A stretch of DNA of 64,000 bases from Voacanga thouarsii. Lineage: Eukaryota; Streptophyta; Magnoliopsida; Gentianales; Apocynaceae. The position numbers were made by a program, and so were the translations under genes. Shown here in pieces: positions 36,925 to 47,457 of the stretch. Under the pieces are notes generated by a model that was not told where the DNA came from, did not search any database, and worked only from the letters and a program-made list of their open reading frames with translations. Location of the stretch: positions 1,550,001 through 1,614,000 of the forward strand of contig JANUWF010001218.1 in NCBI GenBank assembly GCA_026120185.1. The letters are read 5' to 3'. Each line of letters begins with the position of its first letter. Position 1 is the stretch's first letter.

Positions 36925-37001
36925 CTACATATATACCTAGGTAGAGTATACTATCTCTTGATTATTACATTTAATTATATATATATAGACATTCTATCTA
37001 T
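36288..37001. repeat. pair of about 130-bp direct repeats in the CACTA
   Basis: The blocks 36288-36421 and 36830-37001 share, in order, 'tatataacataaataa', 'attacgaacatacat', 'acatatatacct' and 'agacattctatctata'. The second copy carries a TG/TA microsatellite expansion at 36881-36924. The solo LTR at 37042 entered just after the second copy. Confidence 0.85.
36881..36924. repeat. (TG)n(TA)n microsatellite
   Basis: Compound TG then TA repeat within the second direct-repeat copy. Confidence 0.9.
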
Positions 37002-37805
37002 AATTTTTTTTGTAAAAGTAAACTTTTATAGACATTCTATCTGAAGGAATTTGAAAATTTACAGAGCATGTGTAGTGGACGAAAATAGAGAACAAGAACA
37101 TTATATCAGAGTATTGGCACAACATGGTGGGCTTGAAACATACCTTTTGGAGCCTTTAAAACTTGAAGAACATGGTTGAACCTGAAGAAACAGCTTCTTC
37201 TTCAACCATCCATGCACTTCCAGTGAAGCTTCCTTTCTTCCATCTCCGGTTCTTTCTTCTCCTCCGATGGAATGCTAGCTTTCCAGTTCACAAAATATGA
37301 CCACTGCCTAATTTACCGGTCGGTGAGCACACATTTTGGAAGAGAAAAGAAGATGATCTCTCTGGATTTTTTTCACTCCCTTGATCTTCTGTTGGCTTCC
37401 TTTGGTTTCATATACAAAACCAAAAGCCAGAAGAAATCCAAGAGACACGAGAGAGATAGAAAGCCAAGAGACTTTTTTTATTTTATTTTATTTTATTTTA
37501 TTTTATTTTTTCACACAAAAAGCCAAGAGTCATGAAACCAAAATTAATTATTTTGACAAAAATAATATTCTCGGGATTTAATACCCGAATATTATTTACA
37601 AAATAAATTTCGACTTCACCCTAAACTCTTCTAAACTGTGTCCGAAAAAAATCCTATGGTCCAAGGTATTTGGCCAAAATGATATTTATTATTTTTCTTG
37701 AACCCGAAAAATTCAAAATAATAAATATTAATTATTTTTCTTGGGATTAAATAAATAACCCAATAAATAATTAATGAACCCAAATGAACCAAAAAATAAT
37801 TAAAC

Positions 37806-38172
37806 TGTTATGAATTATTGGAATCTCCATTAATTAGTGGAGGCTCCACTAATTATGGATTTATGTGAATTATTAGAAGATTTTTATGGATGTCCACCAT
37901 TTAGTGGAGACACCATTAATTGAGATTAGTTGAAGATGATGTATGCCATGATGTATTTCACTAATTAGAGCTCTATAAATAGAGCTCTTCTCTAAGCTTG
38001 TAATACACCATCATTTTGTGAAAGAAAGATTAGTGAAAGAAAGATTAGAGAAAGAATTGTGAGAGAAAGAAAGAGAGAAGTTTGAAGAGAAATTCTTGTG
38101 CAAAGAATAGTTAGAATTTTCTTAGTGTGTAGTGTGTAGATTTTATTCTAACACTACCCTAATTTTATAACA
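37806..38172 (+). mobile_element. 367-bp solo LTR of a small LTR retrotransposon
   Basis: It starts TGTTATG and ends TATAACA. These six-base ends form a perfect inverted pair (TGTTAT/ATAACA). A perfect 5-bp duplication, taaac, flanks it at 37801-37805 and 38173-38177. It carries a TATA box and a GA-rich leader-like stretch. The size would fit a TRIM-type or small copia element. It sits inside the minus-strand solo LTR and is the youngest layer there. Confidence 0.92.
37973..37981 (+). promoter_or_regulatory. TATA box of the 367-bp LTR
   Basis: CTATAAATA lies within GAGCTCTATAAATAGAGCTC, an almost perfect palindrome. An A/G-rich transcribed-type leader follows about 30 bases later. Confidence 0.75.
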
Positions 38173-39443
38173 TAAACATTAATTATTTATTTCTTGAGAT
38201 TTAATTAAATAAATAACCCAATAAATAATTAAGTGATAATTATTTTCCTCTAGTTTAAGTCACGATTAATTTTCTAATTATTCAAACTGGACCCAAATCC
38301 TGAATAATTAATTAACCAATTAAACCAGATAATAAATTTCTTTTCATTTATTTTATTCCAATCCAATAATAAATTAGATTTCTCGAATAAAATAAAACTC
38401 TTTCAACTGAGATCATTTTCTCAACCTAAAAATTAATTAGGACTTACGGGCTATTCCGATGACCAAAAAGACACATCGCCTTGACTACTAAAATGACCAA
38501 AATACCTCTACTATATAAATAGATGTATTTTGCATTTTAAATATTTCCAAATATCACCCATAAGGAAATATTGACCCCAAGGACAATGCTACATTAGCAA
38601 AGTCTTCGACCTACAAGTGAAATGACTAAAATACCCCTCTACACATCGCCATATATTTAGAAAGGAAGAAGTATACTAACACCTCTCTAAAGACATCTAC
38701 CATCCTTAGGCCTTTAGTCCAATGATCCACGACTTCCTGGAGTGTTTCCACTTTCCAAGGGAGCGACCCTAAAGCAAACATCCAAGTCACGTTTCCTAGG
38801 GCCCTGGATATTTGGATCATCCGGACAACCACAAGGGGCGATATGGTGTAGAAACTATCTTGTACAAGTCTGTCTTAACTAACTAGTCACATATACCCAA
38901 CATACAAGTATGTTGGCCCTCCGATAGAACCTCAACTATAGTATATCAAAGCATATGCTTCCAACTTCGCCAGACCACCAACCCATACTCAAGTCATAGA
39001 GAACTAGTCCACGTTGTAGCGGTAGTAGTCTAGGTTTCTACCATATAGTACTTTTTAGAAATCACTACTACAGGTCCTATTCTACGTATTCGAAATACGC
39101 TTATGTCATGAAGTGAGTGGACTATTCACTGGCTAAAGGTAAGCCATCCCCCACTTGGAATTTATAACATAATAACCTAAATATGAAGAGATTCACATTC
39201 TCATCAATCAGTTAAGAACAATTGTTTATGTGTTTAAATAACCCATGATCCATACCTTACTGTGAAAGACCTCCATTCACATAGATCACTTATTTACACA
39301 CAATAGGTCTGTTCCAAACGAAAATGTACACAAATAAAGAAAAATTATTTCACAAACGATTTCCAACAAATAAATTCTTTTATTAACATATTCGATATTA
39401 TCATCAGAAAACTAGTCTAAGAGGGCATATTCCCAATACTATC

Positions 39444-39995
39444 TTATAAGTCTCCAGCTATGTCATGGTCTCCAACTTATAAGTCTCCAACTTATAACAA
39501 TTATTCTAATGATTCTTGGCAGCAATGCATTATTTTAACATTTACAAACAAGAATGATGCCTTAGTGCCAATTAAAGATAAATTTAATTGTAGAGTTTTT
39601 TTTAAAAAAACTAAATTATCTTTTTTGAAATTTGTAGAGCTGTTTTGAAATTAAAAAATTAATTAATACTATAATTTAAAAAAGTAATAAATGAAAATGG
39701 TATAATTGCAAAAAGGCAATAAATATATTCTTGATTTCATTAAAAATTTTAAATATAAATATTTTTATTTTAAAAAAATATTATATTTTCTCTTTTTAAT
39801 CAAATTTAATTTTATATATTTTTAATTTTCTTTTCAAATTTGATTCATATCATTATAATATTTTTATATTATTTATATTATTAAATTAAGCAAAATAAAA
39901 TAATCTAAATAATGGTAAGAATGGCCAAAATTATAAATTCCCTCAAAATAATTTAAATTCAAAAAATAGAATTTCATAAATCACATGCATTACAC
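39444..39995. other. AT-rich CACTA interior, no gene
   Basis: Between the solo LTR and the AAT array there is only AT-rich sequence. It has short duplicated phrases near 39444-39495 ('cttataagtctcca' and 'aacttataagtctcc'). No motif is recognised. Confidence 0.5.
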
Positions 39996-40118
<123 letters not shown>

Positions 40119-40333
40119 CGTTTTAGAATTTTCAATACATTTTAAAAAAAGAAGACAACTCACAAGAATACAAAGTGGAAAAATCGTTAATAGTAAAATA
40201 GCACTAATAGTTCAAATTCTTTGAATAATTGAAAAGTCACTAATTGGAAAAGAAAAAGCTTTTATTTTCTGCTTTTTGTTTTTTGCTTGCTTTCTGATTG
40301 TTTGAAGTTGCGTGGGATAGTAAAATAGTACTA

Positions 40334-40484
40334 AAGCTTGCAGATAACTGTACTGTGCTTCAAGGATTTTTGGTGTTCCATGCTGTTGGTGGTGGAATTG
40401 GATCTAGGTTGGGGTCCTTGTTGCTTGAGAGGCTTTCCGTTGATTACAGCTAGAAATCCAAGCTTGGCTTCATCATAGCTTCTT
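40334..40484 (+). pseudogene. alpha-tubulin gene fragment captured in the CACTA
   Basis: The translation from 40334 gives [20 protein letters not shown] followed by [18 protein letters not shown], then a stop, then KSKLGF. This is the GTP-binding 'tubulin signature' region of alpha-tubulin, which normally reads GGGTGSG and here is GGGIGSR. The pieces before and after have no tubulin similarity, so it is a partial exon of about 50 codons. A stop replaces one of the Lys codons after Asp-Tyr. It is non-functional and almost certainly carried in by the transposon. Confidence 0.9.
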
Positions 40485-40639
40485 GTTACCCATGGCTCCA
40501 TGGTGAACTAGAAGATATCATTTTAGATCAGAACAGTTAGAGGAACTCTAAGTGGTATGTACATACTTTGCTGCGAGATCTTTTTAGGTCATTGAGCAGA
40601 TGTACATACTTTCCATGCTTGGGGTGAATCTAAGTAAAA

Positions 40640-40888
40640 GTGGCTCTTGGGATGAATCTATGTATATATGATCCGGGAAGTGAACATAATGGGGACTCAT
40701 CTTCTACACAGTCGGAGAAGCTTTCTGCTGCCACACTTTTGTCGTCAGTGACTGACTGGAGCTTGCAAACACCTGCCCCTCCTTCTCCCATGTCAAATGG
40801 GTTAAAGCTTTCTAAGAGCTTGAGCAAGCCTTCTAAGGTTTGTTTCTTGGGCTTTCTGTTTTTCATTTTGCTTACTACTTCTGACTAA
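40640..40888 (+). other. open frame of unknown origin, possible second captured exon
   Basis: An 82-codon frame rich in Ser, Leu and Pro (SSSTQSEKLSAATLLSSV, QTPAPPSPMSNG). Its composition is more gene-like than its surroundings. It is followed at about 40837 by 'AAGGTTTG', which could be a splice donor. I do not recognise the family. It may be part of another captured host gene or chance. Confidence 0.3.
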
Positions 40889-40899
40889 GGTGCTTTGGG

Positions 40900-41690
40900 C
40901 AGCTAAAAGTTGCTAAAAAATAAGGATTATGTGGTTCTCTTTTCCGTCTTTATTGCCTTTTCTTTTTCTGCTTGGAGAAATAGAAACAAGGGGAAAACCA
41001 TTTGAAATGTCGATCTTCTACACTCAACTGATTTGTTTGGTATCGGAGATGATGGAGGAAAGTTGAACCCTGAAGTGGGATTATTTAACGGGAAGAAATT
41101 GACAACCTAGGTCTTTCTGGTTCTTTATGTGTGGTGAACTAGAAATTGAATCCCGAAGCAGCACCGTACAGCTTTTCTCAGTCCATCTGCTCTTCCAAGG
41201 TGAGTACAAATACCCATTTTAATTTAGTTCTACTTTTATTTTAGCTAATTATTGCATTTATACTTCATTAAATATTGGCAATAAGTAATAAATATTACTA
41301 CATTGCCAATAATTAGCATATGTATTTAATTTCTTTTATCAACTTTGTTGTAATGTTGTTCTCTTCATCAATATTACTATGATTGGCATACCCGATGATT
41401 TTTTTTTCCTTCTGATTGGACGGTAAAGACAATGATTGGATTTGAATATTATTATGGTAAAGACAAATTGGATGGTATTAGTTTGCTTTTGTAATTGGTA
41501 TTGAAGCTTTCATCCAAGTAACATAGACGTAAGACCATTGATATTTAGATTCTTTTAATATTTGACGGCAAACTTTCATTAGAACTCAGATAGTTAGAAT
41601 CAGAAAAGAGTGATCATTTAGAGAGGTAAATATTATGGTAAAAACGTCTTATTGTGGAACAGTGAAAAATGTATTCTGTTTAGAAAAGAG
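40900..41690. other. CACTA interior, no supported gene
   Basis: No domain is recognised. A GC-normal patch at 41030-41205 could be exon-like, but has no clear frame. 'aaagagtgatca' occurs twice, at 41605 and 41683. Confidence 0.4.
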
Positions 41691-42120
41691 TGATCAATCC
41701 TATGTGTTTCTCCTAAAAGATATAGATACTGTAGTGTTATTGTGGAACTGTGAAAAATGTGTTCTGTTTGTTCATGCTCATCCATTTTTTTTATGCTCTG
41801 TGAGTCTAGAATTATTTTTATATTTCTATGCATATTTATGGAGCTTTTTTTTTTTTTTTTGAAAATTCTTGTGTTGTTTAATTGTTGGATGTTAATGTGT
41901 GGAATGTTGGGGTGTTGAAAAGTTGATGTGGAGATTTGGTGTTGGCATTGTGATTATTAGTGAAAGGGAATTGTAGTGTTATTGGAATCATTGGTGTTGA
42001 TGTTGATTTGTGGAACTGTAGTGTTATTGTGGAAGTTGATGTTGATTTGTGGAACTATGGAACTATAGTGTTATTGTGGAACTTGATGTTGATTTGTGGA
42101 ACTACAGTATTATTGACGTA
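41690..42120. repeat. degenerate minisatellite, 'ttgtggaact' units
   Basis: Repeated phrases 'gtgttattgtggaa', 'gttgatgttgatttgtgg' and 'aactatagtgttattg' recur every 40-55 bases with variation. No coding sense. Confidence 0.75.
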
Positions 42121-42519
42121 TTGTGAAAGAATGTTAATAGTTAGATACATTAACAGTTAGACATAATCACTTAAATTATTCTTTTTGACAAAAGATCTTG
42201 GTACATCATTTTAACCATGTTTGTAAAATAGTGAAGGCATGTAAAATACAAGCATATCCGAAAGGCAATACTCCCCAAGGCATAAATATCATAAGAAATT
42301 AGATAGTTGAATTCCTTCAAGAAAACACACCATAAAGGTATAAAATGAAAATTAAACTAAAATTAACATAAAAAAGAAAATATAAAGAAAAGGAACAAAA
42401 GAAAATATCAAAGGAAAGAAATAACTCCCTAGAGATCAAAGAACATTATCCTTCGTGAAATGTGGCATCAAGTCGATCCAATCCTCCAAGATCCTCTCCA
42501 TATACAAACCTAGCAGTAA

Positions 42520-43290
42520 TGTTAAACATGATTTAGTTTTTTCTTCTTATAGTTGACCTTGAAGCATACTTGTCTCAATCTTTTAGTTTAGTCCTCCAAT
42601 TGCGTATCAGGGCTTTCTTCCATCAATTTCTTCTCACATTCCAGTATCTCAATGGCTTCTCTCAAGTTCTTCTCAGCCATATGTCCTCCTCCTTCTTCAT
42701 TTCGCATCTCCTATAAATCCAAAGGCCATCGATGAATATAATTACCTTGGGAGTATATAATTAACTTATTTACAAGTGTGTGTGTGTGTGAGAGAACCTG
42801 AACTTTTTTGATTAAGATCTCCAAGCTCATCAACTTCTTATAAGGCCATCGACAAATTCCCAACTCTCTACATCTTTTCTTGAGAATGGTTAGGCCAACA
42901 TTTAGTTCTTTAGCCGCCCAAGTGAGTGGCATGTAAAAATACTTCACAATAGTTGCTCTTGATAATGTCTTGGAGCTATTGCCCTTCTCCTTTCTTTGCC
43001 TCTTGATTATCTTCTTCTCTACAAGAACTTCGTTTGAAGTGATACTTTCAAGATACATTTCATGAACCATATTTTGGCTTTGTTCAAAATCTATTAGGAG
43101 TAGGAAGGATCAAGCACAAGCATATCCTCCATCAGAGGAAAAGCATCAAAAGAAGTCTCTTGAATGGGGAGATCAAATTGGCCATCCAAATGAGCAGTCT
43201 CTTAAATGGGCAGATCAAGAGGAAATGGTTGGATTGGAAAAGAAAACACATCGAAATCTTCTTTTTTAGAAACTAATTCAAAATTTGACC
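42520..43290 (-). pseudogene. RWP-RK (RKD-type) transcription factor relic inside the CACTA
   Basis: RKD proteins are plant regulators of egg-cell and gamete identity with an RWP-RK DNA-binding domain. On the minus strand, an acidic N-terminal part (about 43290-43080: FERWSNFELV, MEDMLVLDPS) has stops near 43205 and 43090. The RWP-RK domain spans about 42980-42800 (LSRATIVKYFYMPLTWAAKE, LNVGLTILKKRCRELGI, CRWPYKKLMSLEILIKKVQ). An intron (42711-42797) follows, with CAG|GTTCTC donor and TTTATAG|GAG acceptor. The next exon has the family's coiled tail (NLREAIEILECEKKLMEE) and a further stop before KRLRQ. The retained intron shows DNA-level capture, not a processed copy. Confidence 0.85.
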
Positions 43291-43327
43291 ACCTCTCAAA
43301 TGAATTATGACTATCTATTTTTGAGAA

Positions 43328-43330
<3 letters not shown>

Positions 43331-43359
<29 letters not shown>
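43331..43359. repeat. (TA)n microsatellite
   Basis: About 29 bases of TA repeat between the RKD relic and the purine-rich minisatellite. Confidence 0.9.
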
Positions 43360-43362
<3 letters not shown>

Positions 43363-43690
43363 TGGGAAGAGAGGAGGGATGACTGAGGAGAGACAGAGAC
43401 TAAGGGATGACTAAGGGATATAAATATCTGTGCAGGAAGAGGGGAGGAATGACTAAGGAGAGAAAGAGACAAGAGAAAGAGGAAGGGGTAAATGACAAGT
43501 TCTGTACGGGAAGAGGGGAGGGAGGACTGAGGAGAGAAAGAGACAAGGAAGAAGGGGAAAAGGTAGATGACAGGAGGGGAGGGATGACTAAGGAGCGAAA
43601 GGGATAAGAAGGAAGGGGAAAAGACGATTGTTTTGAAAAATATTTTAATTGGGGAGGGATGACTAAGGAGATAAAGGAATAAAAAGGAAG
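43360..43690. repeat. purine-rich minisatellite
   Basis: Units of roughly 55-75 bases built on 'gggagggatgactaaggag', 'gaaagagacaag' and 'gaaggggaaaag' recur about five times. Nearly all purines lie on the plus strand. Related units reappear at 46545-46635. Confidence 0.8.
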
Positions 43691-46320
43691 GGGAAAAGGT
43701 AGATGTGCTGATAATATTTTAATTACACTAAGCTGACATTTTTCTGTTATTCTGTTGCAGAAAGGGACAAAGAGGAAGGGGAAAAGACAATTGGTTTGCT
43801 CATTTTACATAAAATATTTGAATTTTCGCTGTCTTATCTTTTATTGGAGCTACATTAGAGGGCAGAATATTTTAATTACACTGAACTGACATTTTTCTGC
43901 TATTCTGTTGCAGAAAGGGACAAGATGGTGTTGGATAATATGCCTTCTTAAACTAGATTTCTGATGTAAATATCGAATATTTTAATAAAAGAATTTATTT
44001 ATAGAAATCGTTTGTGAATTTACTTTTTATTTGTGCACAATTTCGTTTGGAACAGATCCATTGTGTTTAAATAAGTGATCAATGTGAATGGTGGTCTTTC
44101 ACAGTAAGGTATGGATTACGGGTTATTTAACACATAAACATTTGTTCTTAACCTATTGATAAGAATGGGAATCTCATCATGTTTAGGTTATTATGTTATG
44201 AATTCCAATGGGGAATGGCTTATCTTTAGGCAGTCAGTAGTCCACTCACTTCATGACATAAGCATATTTCGAATACGTAGAATAGGACATGTAGTAGTGG
44301 TTTCTTAAAGTACTATTTGGTAGAAACCTAGACTACTACTGCTACAGCGTGGACTAGTACTCTACGACTTGAATATGAGTTAATGGTCTGACGAAGCTGG
44401 AAGCATATATTTTGATATGCTATAGTTGAGGTTCTATGATAGAACCAATATACTTGTGTATTGAGTATATGTAACTAGTTAATTAAGACGGACTTGTACA
44501 AGATAGTTTCTAAACAATATCGCCCCTTGTGGTTGTCCGAATGATCTAAAATATCCAAGGCCTTGGGAAACATGAATTAGATGTTTGTTTCAAGGTAGCT
44601 CTCTTGGAAAGTGAAAACACTCCAGGAAGTCGTGGATCATTGGACTAGAAGCCTAAGGATGATAGATGTCATTTACAGGGGTGTTAGTACACTTTTTCCT
44701 CTCTAAATATACGGCGATGTGTAGAGGGGTATTTTAGTCATTTCACCTATAAGTCGGAAACTTTGCTAATGGATCATTATCCTTGGGGTCAATATTTTTT
44801 TATGGTGATATTATAAAATATTTAAAATGCAAAATACAACTATTTATATGATAGTGGTATTTTGGTTATTTTAGTAGCCAATGCGATGTGTCTTTTTGGT
44901 CCTCGGAATAGCCCGTAAGTCCTAATTAATTTTGGGTTGAGGAATTGGTCTCAATTAAAGAGGATTTTATTTTATTTTATTTTATTTTATTCGGGAAGTC
45001 TAACTTATTATTAGATTGGAATAAAAATAAATAAATAAAGGAAAAGGAGTTGAGAGAAATTTATTTGGTTTAACTGGTTAATTAATTATTCAGGACCTAA
45101 GTCCAGTTTTGAATAATTAGAAAATTAACCTGGGTTTAAACTAGAGGGAAATAATTAATGCTTAATTATTTATTGAGTTATTTATATAAACCTAAGAAAT
45201 AAATAATTAAAGTTTAATTAGTTTGGTTCATTTGGGCTCATTAATTATTTATTGGGTTATTTCTACAAGCCCAAGAAATAAATAATTAATATTTATTATT
45301 TTGGACTTTTTAGGTCCAAGAAAAATAATAAATATTATTTTGGCCCAATAGCTTGGACCATAGGATTTCTTCCAGATACGGTTCAGATGAGTTTAGGGTT
45401 AAGCCAGACTTACTCTATTGATAACATCTGGGTGTTTGAAAAATTATATCCCGGGGGATATTGTTATCAAATAATGGAGACCTAGTTTTGGCTTACTACA
45501 ATTCAAGCCTCTTGGAAGAAAAAAAAAACCCTAATTCTCCCTTAGTTTTCTCTACCTCTTGTGAGTCTCCCCCTCTCGTGGGTCTCTCTCTCTCGTCTCC
45601 TTCTCTTCTCTTGTTCTTGGTGCTTTGCTAATCAATAGCAGTAGAACCAAGTAGGATTGAGACCACTCCTCCTCACCCTTTGTTTCACCAACAAGGATTG
45701 AGGCAGTGAAACATTCCATGAGCCGGAAAGCTTGGCGTTCATGTAAATAAGGCGAAGTAGGAAGTTAGCGGGATTTCAACCGGAAGCTTCATCAAGCGGA
45801 CGAGAAGAGGCTGTTCCCATGGTTCAACCCGTTCTTCCACAACCTAAGAGGTTTAAAGCACGCAAAGGTATGGTCTTAGCGCTTCCGTGCTACTATTAAG
45901 GCTTGCATTTTTTTTTTGCTCTTTGTTTTTTCCCCGGTGAGCATGCTCTCTGTTTTGTCAAACCCATCAGAAGGAAGGGAAAAAGACGATTGGTTTGCTC
46001 ATTTTACATAAAGTCTTTGAATTTTCGCTGCCTTGTCTTTTATTGGAGCCACGTTAGTGCACAGAATATTTTAATTGCATTGCCTTGACATTTTTCTATT
46101 GTTGTGACTTTAAAAATACTTCAGTTTTGTTACAGAAAAGGACAAGGAGGAAGGGGAAAAGACATTGATTTGCACATTTTACATAAAATATTTTAATTTC
46201 GCTACCTTATCTATTATTAGAGTCACATTAGTGTGCAAATATTTTAATTGCACTACCTTAATATTTTTCTGTTGTTGTGACGTTACATATAATTGGGTTT
46301 TGTTGCAGAATATGCACATT
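43691..46320. repeat. tandem repeat, period about 150-175 bp, split by a solo LTR
   Basis: The units run 'ttttaattacact ... tgacatttttctgttattctgttgcagaaagggacaagaggaaggggaaaagac' (shown here in parts: 'tgacatttttctgttattc', 'tgttgcagaaagggac', 'aggaaggggaaaagac') then 'ggtttgctcattttacataa'. Anchors lie at about 43757, 43909, 46127 and 46300. Taking out 43929-45974 restores regular spacing. Each unit resembles an intron end ('ttgcag') joined to a purine-rich exon-like piece. Confidence 0.8.
43929..45969 (+). mobile_element. copia-type solo LTR, plus orientation, 2041 bp
   Basis: It starts TGTTGGATAATATGCC and ends ACCCATCA. The flanks are gatgg (43924-43928) and gaagg (45970-45974), four of five bases alike. 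It interrupts the tandem repeat array, which continues directly on the other side. The first 1.4 kb parallels the minus-strand solo LTR at 37042-39438. The last 0.5 kb differs from the copia C LTRs, so it is a related subfamily. No gag-pol remains. Confidence 0.87.
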
Positions 46321-46914
46321 AGTTTCATATTTTAGAAAATTTATGTCAGTATATGTCTACATTTTAATATTCTAAATTTACACTTATACATTGTTTTTTT
46401 AAAGATGATGCAAATGTTTTTGATTTATTGGAATCATTTTATTATTGAGACTGATCTCCGATTTATATATTATGCAGGTAAGGAGATGTTCTAAAAACCA
46501 ACCCACTGACCTTGAGCTATGTTGAGTAAAAACTAATATTTTGTCTAGACTAAGGAGAGGAAGAGACAAGAAAGAAAGAGAAAAGATGATATCGGGAAGA
46601 GATAAGAAGGAAGGGGAAAAGATGATATCGGGGAAGATTGACGTACTCAATTTTGTTTCTTGTTTTACATGTACTACTATTTTTAATATATTCCTTGGCA
46701 TTTTCTACTTTTTATATATGTAGTATTACTTCTCTTGTGCAGTTTAATGATTATTTATGATTTCAATGTTCAAGAAATTAATTTTGATTTGTTTGGCATT
46801 AAACAAATTGTGTTTTATTGTGATTGGTGTTGAATAAGTTAAACGAATTGTATTTGATTTGAAATTGCAGCTAGATAGGCCTAAATTCCAATCAATTATT
46901 TTTATAAAAAAAAT
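46321..46914. other. CACTA interior, no gene
   Basis: AT-rich, with two purine-rich minisatellite-like units at 46545-46635 ('ggaaggggaaaagatgatat' type). I see no coding region. Confidence 0.5.
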
Positions 46915-47453
46915 TAAGCAAATATGACAATTACAAAACTATCGTATTTGCTTATCAAATGCGACGGTCACAGGACTGTCTCATTTGGTAATGGCTTAAC
47001 AGAATAAATACAATGGTCTGAACTTTCGTTTTTAATAATGATCGCAATTGCTCCGAGATTTATTGCCACAGTTGTAATTACGACGGTTGGAAACCGTCGC
47101 AAATACTTAGCAATTGCAACGGTTAGGGTCGTCGCAAAAAATCGTCGCAATTAACAAGTATTTGTAACGGTTTAAAACTATCATATTTACGGAACAATTG
47201 CGATGGTTTTTTAATCAAATGTAACAGTTTGTAGAATTTCAACCCATGTGAGTAATTGCGACGCTTTTTTCTAACCATCGTATTTACACAGTCGTATTAG
47301 GTAAATACGACAATTTTTCCGCCATTTTTAATAAAAATGATGCCATTATATAAAACGGTCAAAAAATCATCGTTTGACCGTCGTTTATAGCAAAAACGAC
47401 GGTATTTTCTCAAATACAACGATTTTTTTGCCGTCGTATTTGCCTGAATTTCT
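46915..47453. repeat. CACTA right subterminal repeat array, end truncated
   Basis: Many direct and inverted copies of 'cgacggt', 'accgtcg' and 'aaatacgac', matching the left array. It ends CCGTCGTATTTGCCTGAATT. The complement of the left terminus would continue to ...TTTTGTAGTG, but LTR sequence begins at 47458 instead. The outermost 10-14 bases are therefore lost. Confidence 0.83.
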
Positions 47454-47457
47454 CAAA

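Larger units (their letters stand above)
37042..39438 (-). mobile_element. copia-type solo LTR, minus orientation, with nested insertion
   Basis: Flanked by a perfect 5-bp duplication, ctatc (37037-37041 and 39439-39443). On the minus strand it starts TATTGGGAATATGCCC at 39438 (TG mutated to TA) and ends TTCCTTCA at 37042. Internal landmarks match the plus-strand LTR at 43929-45969: 'cagtaaggtatgg', 'gtgtctttttggtc', 'gcccgtaagtcctaatta'. Without the nested 372 bp it is about 2025 bp. No internal region remains, as expected after LTR-LTR recombination. Confidence 0.88.
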
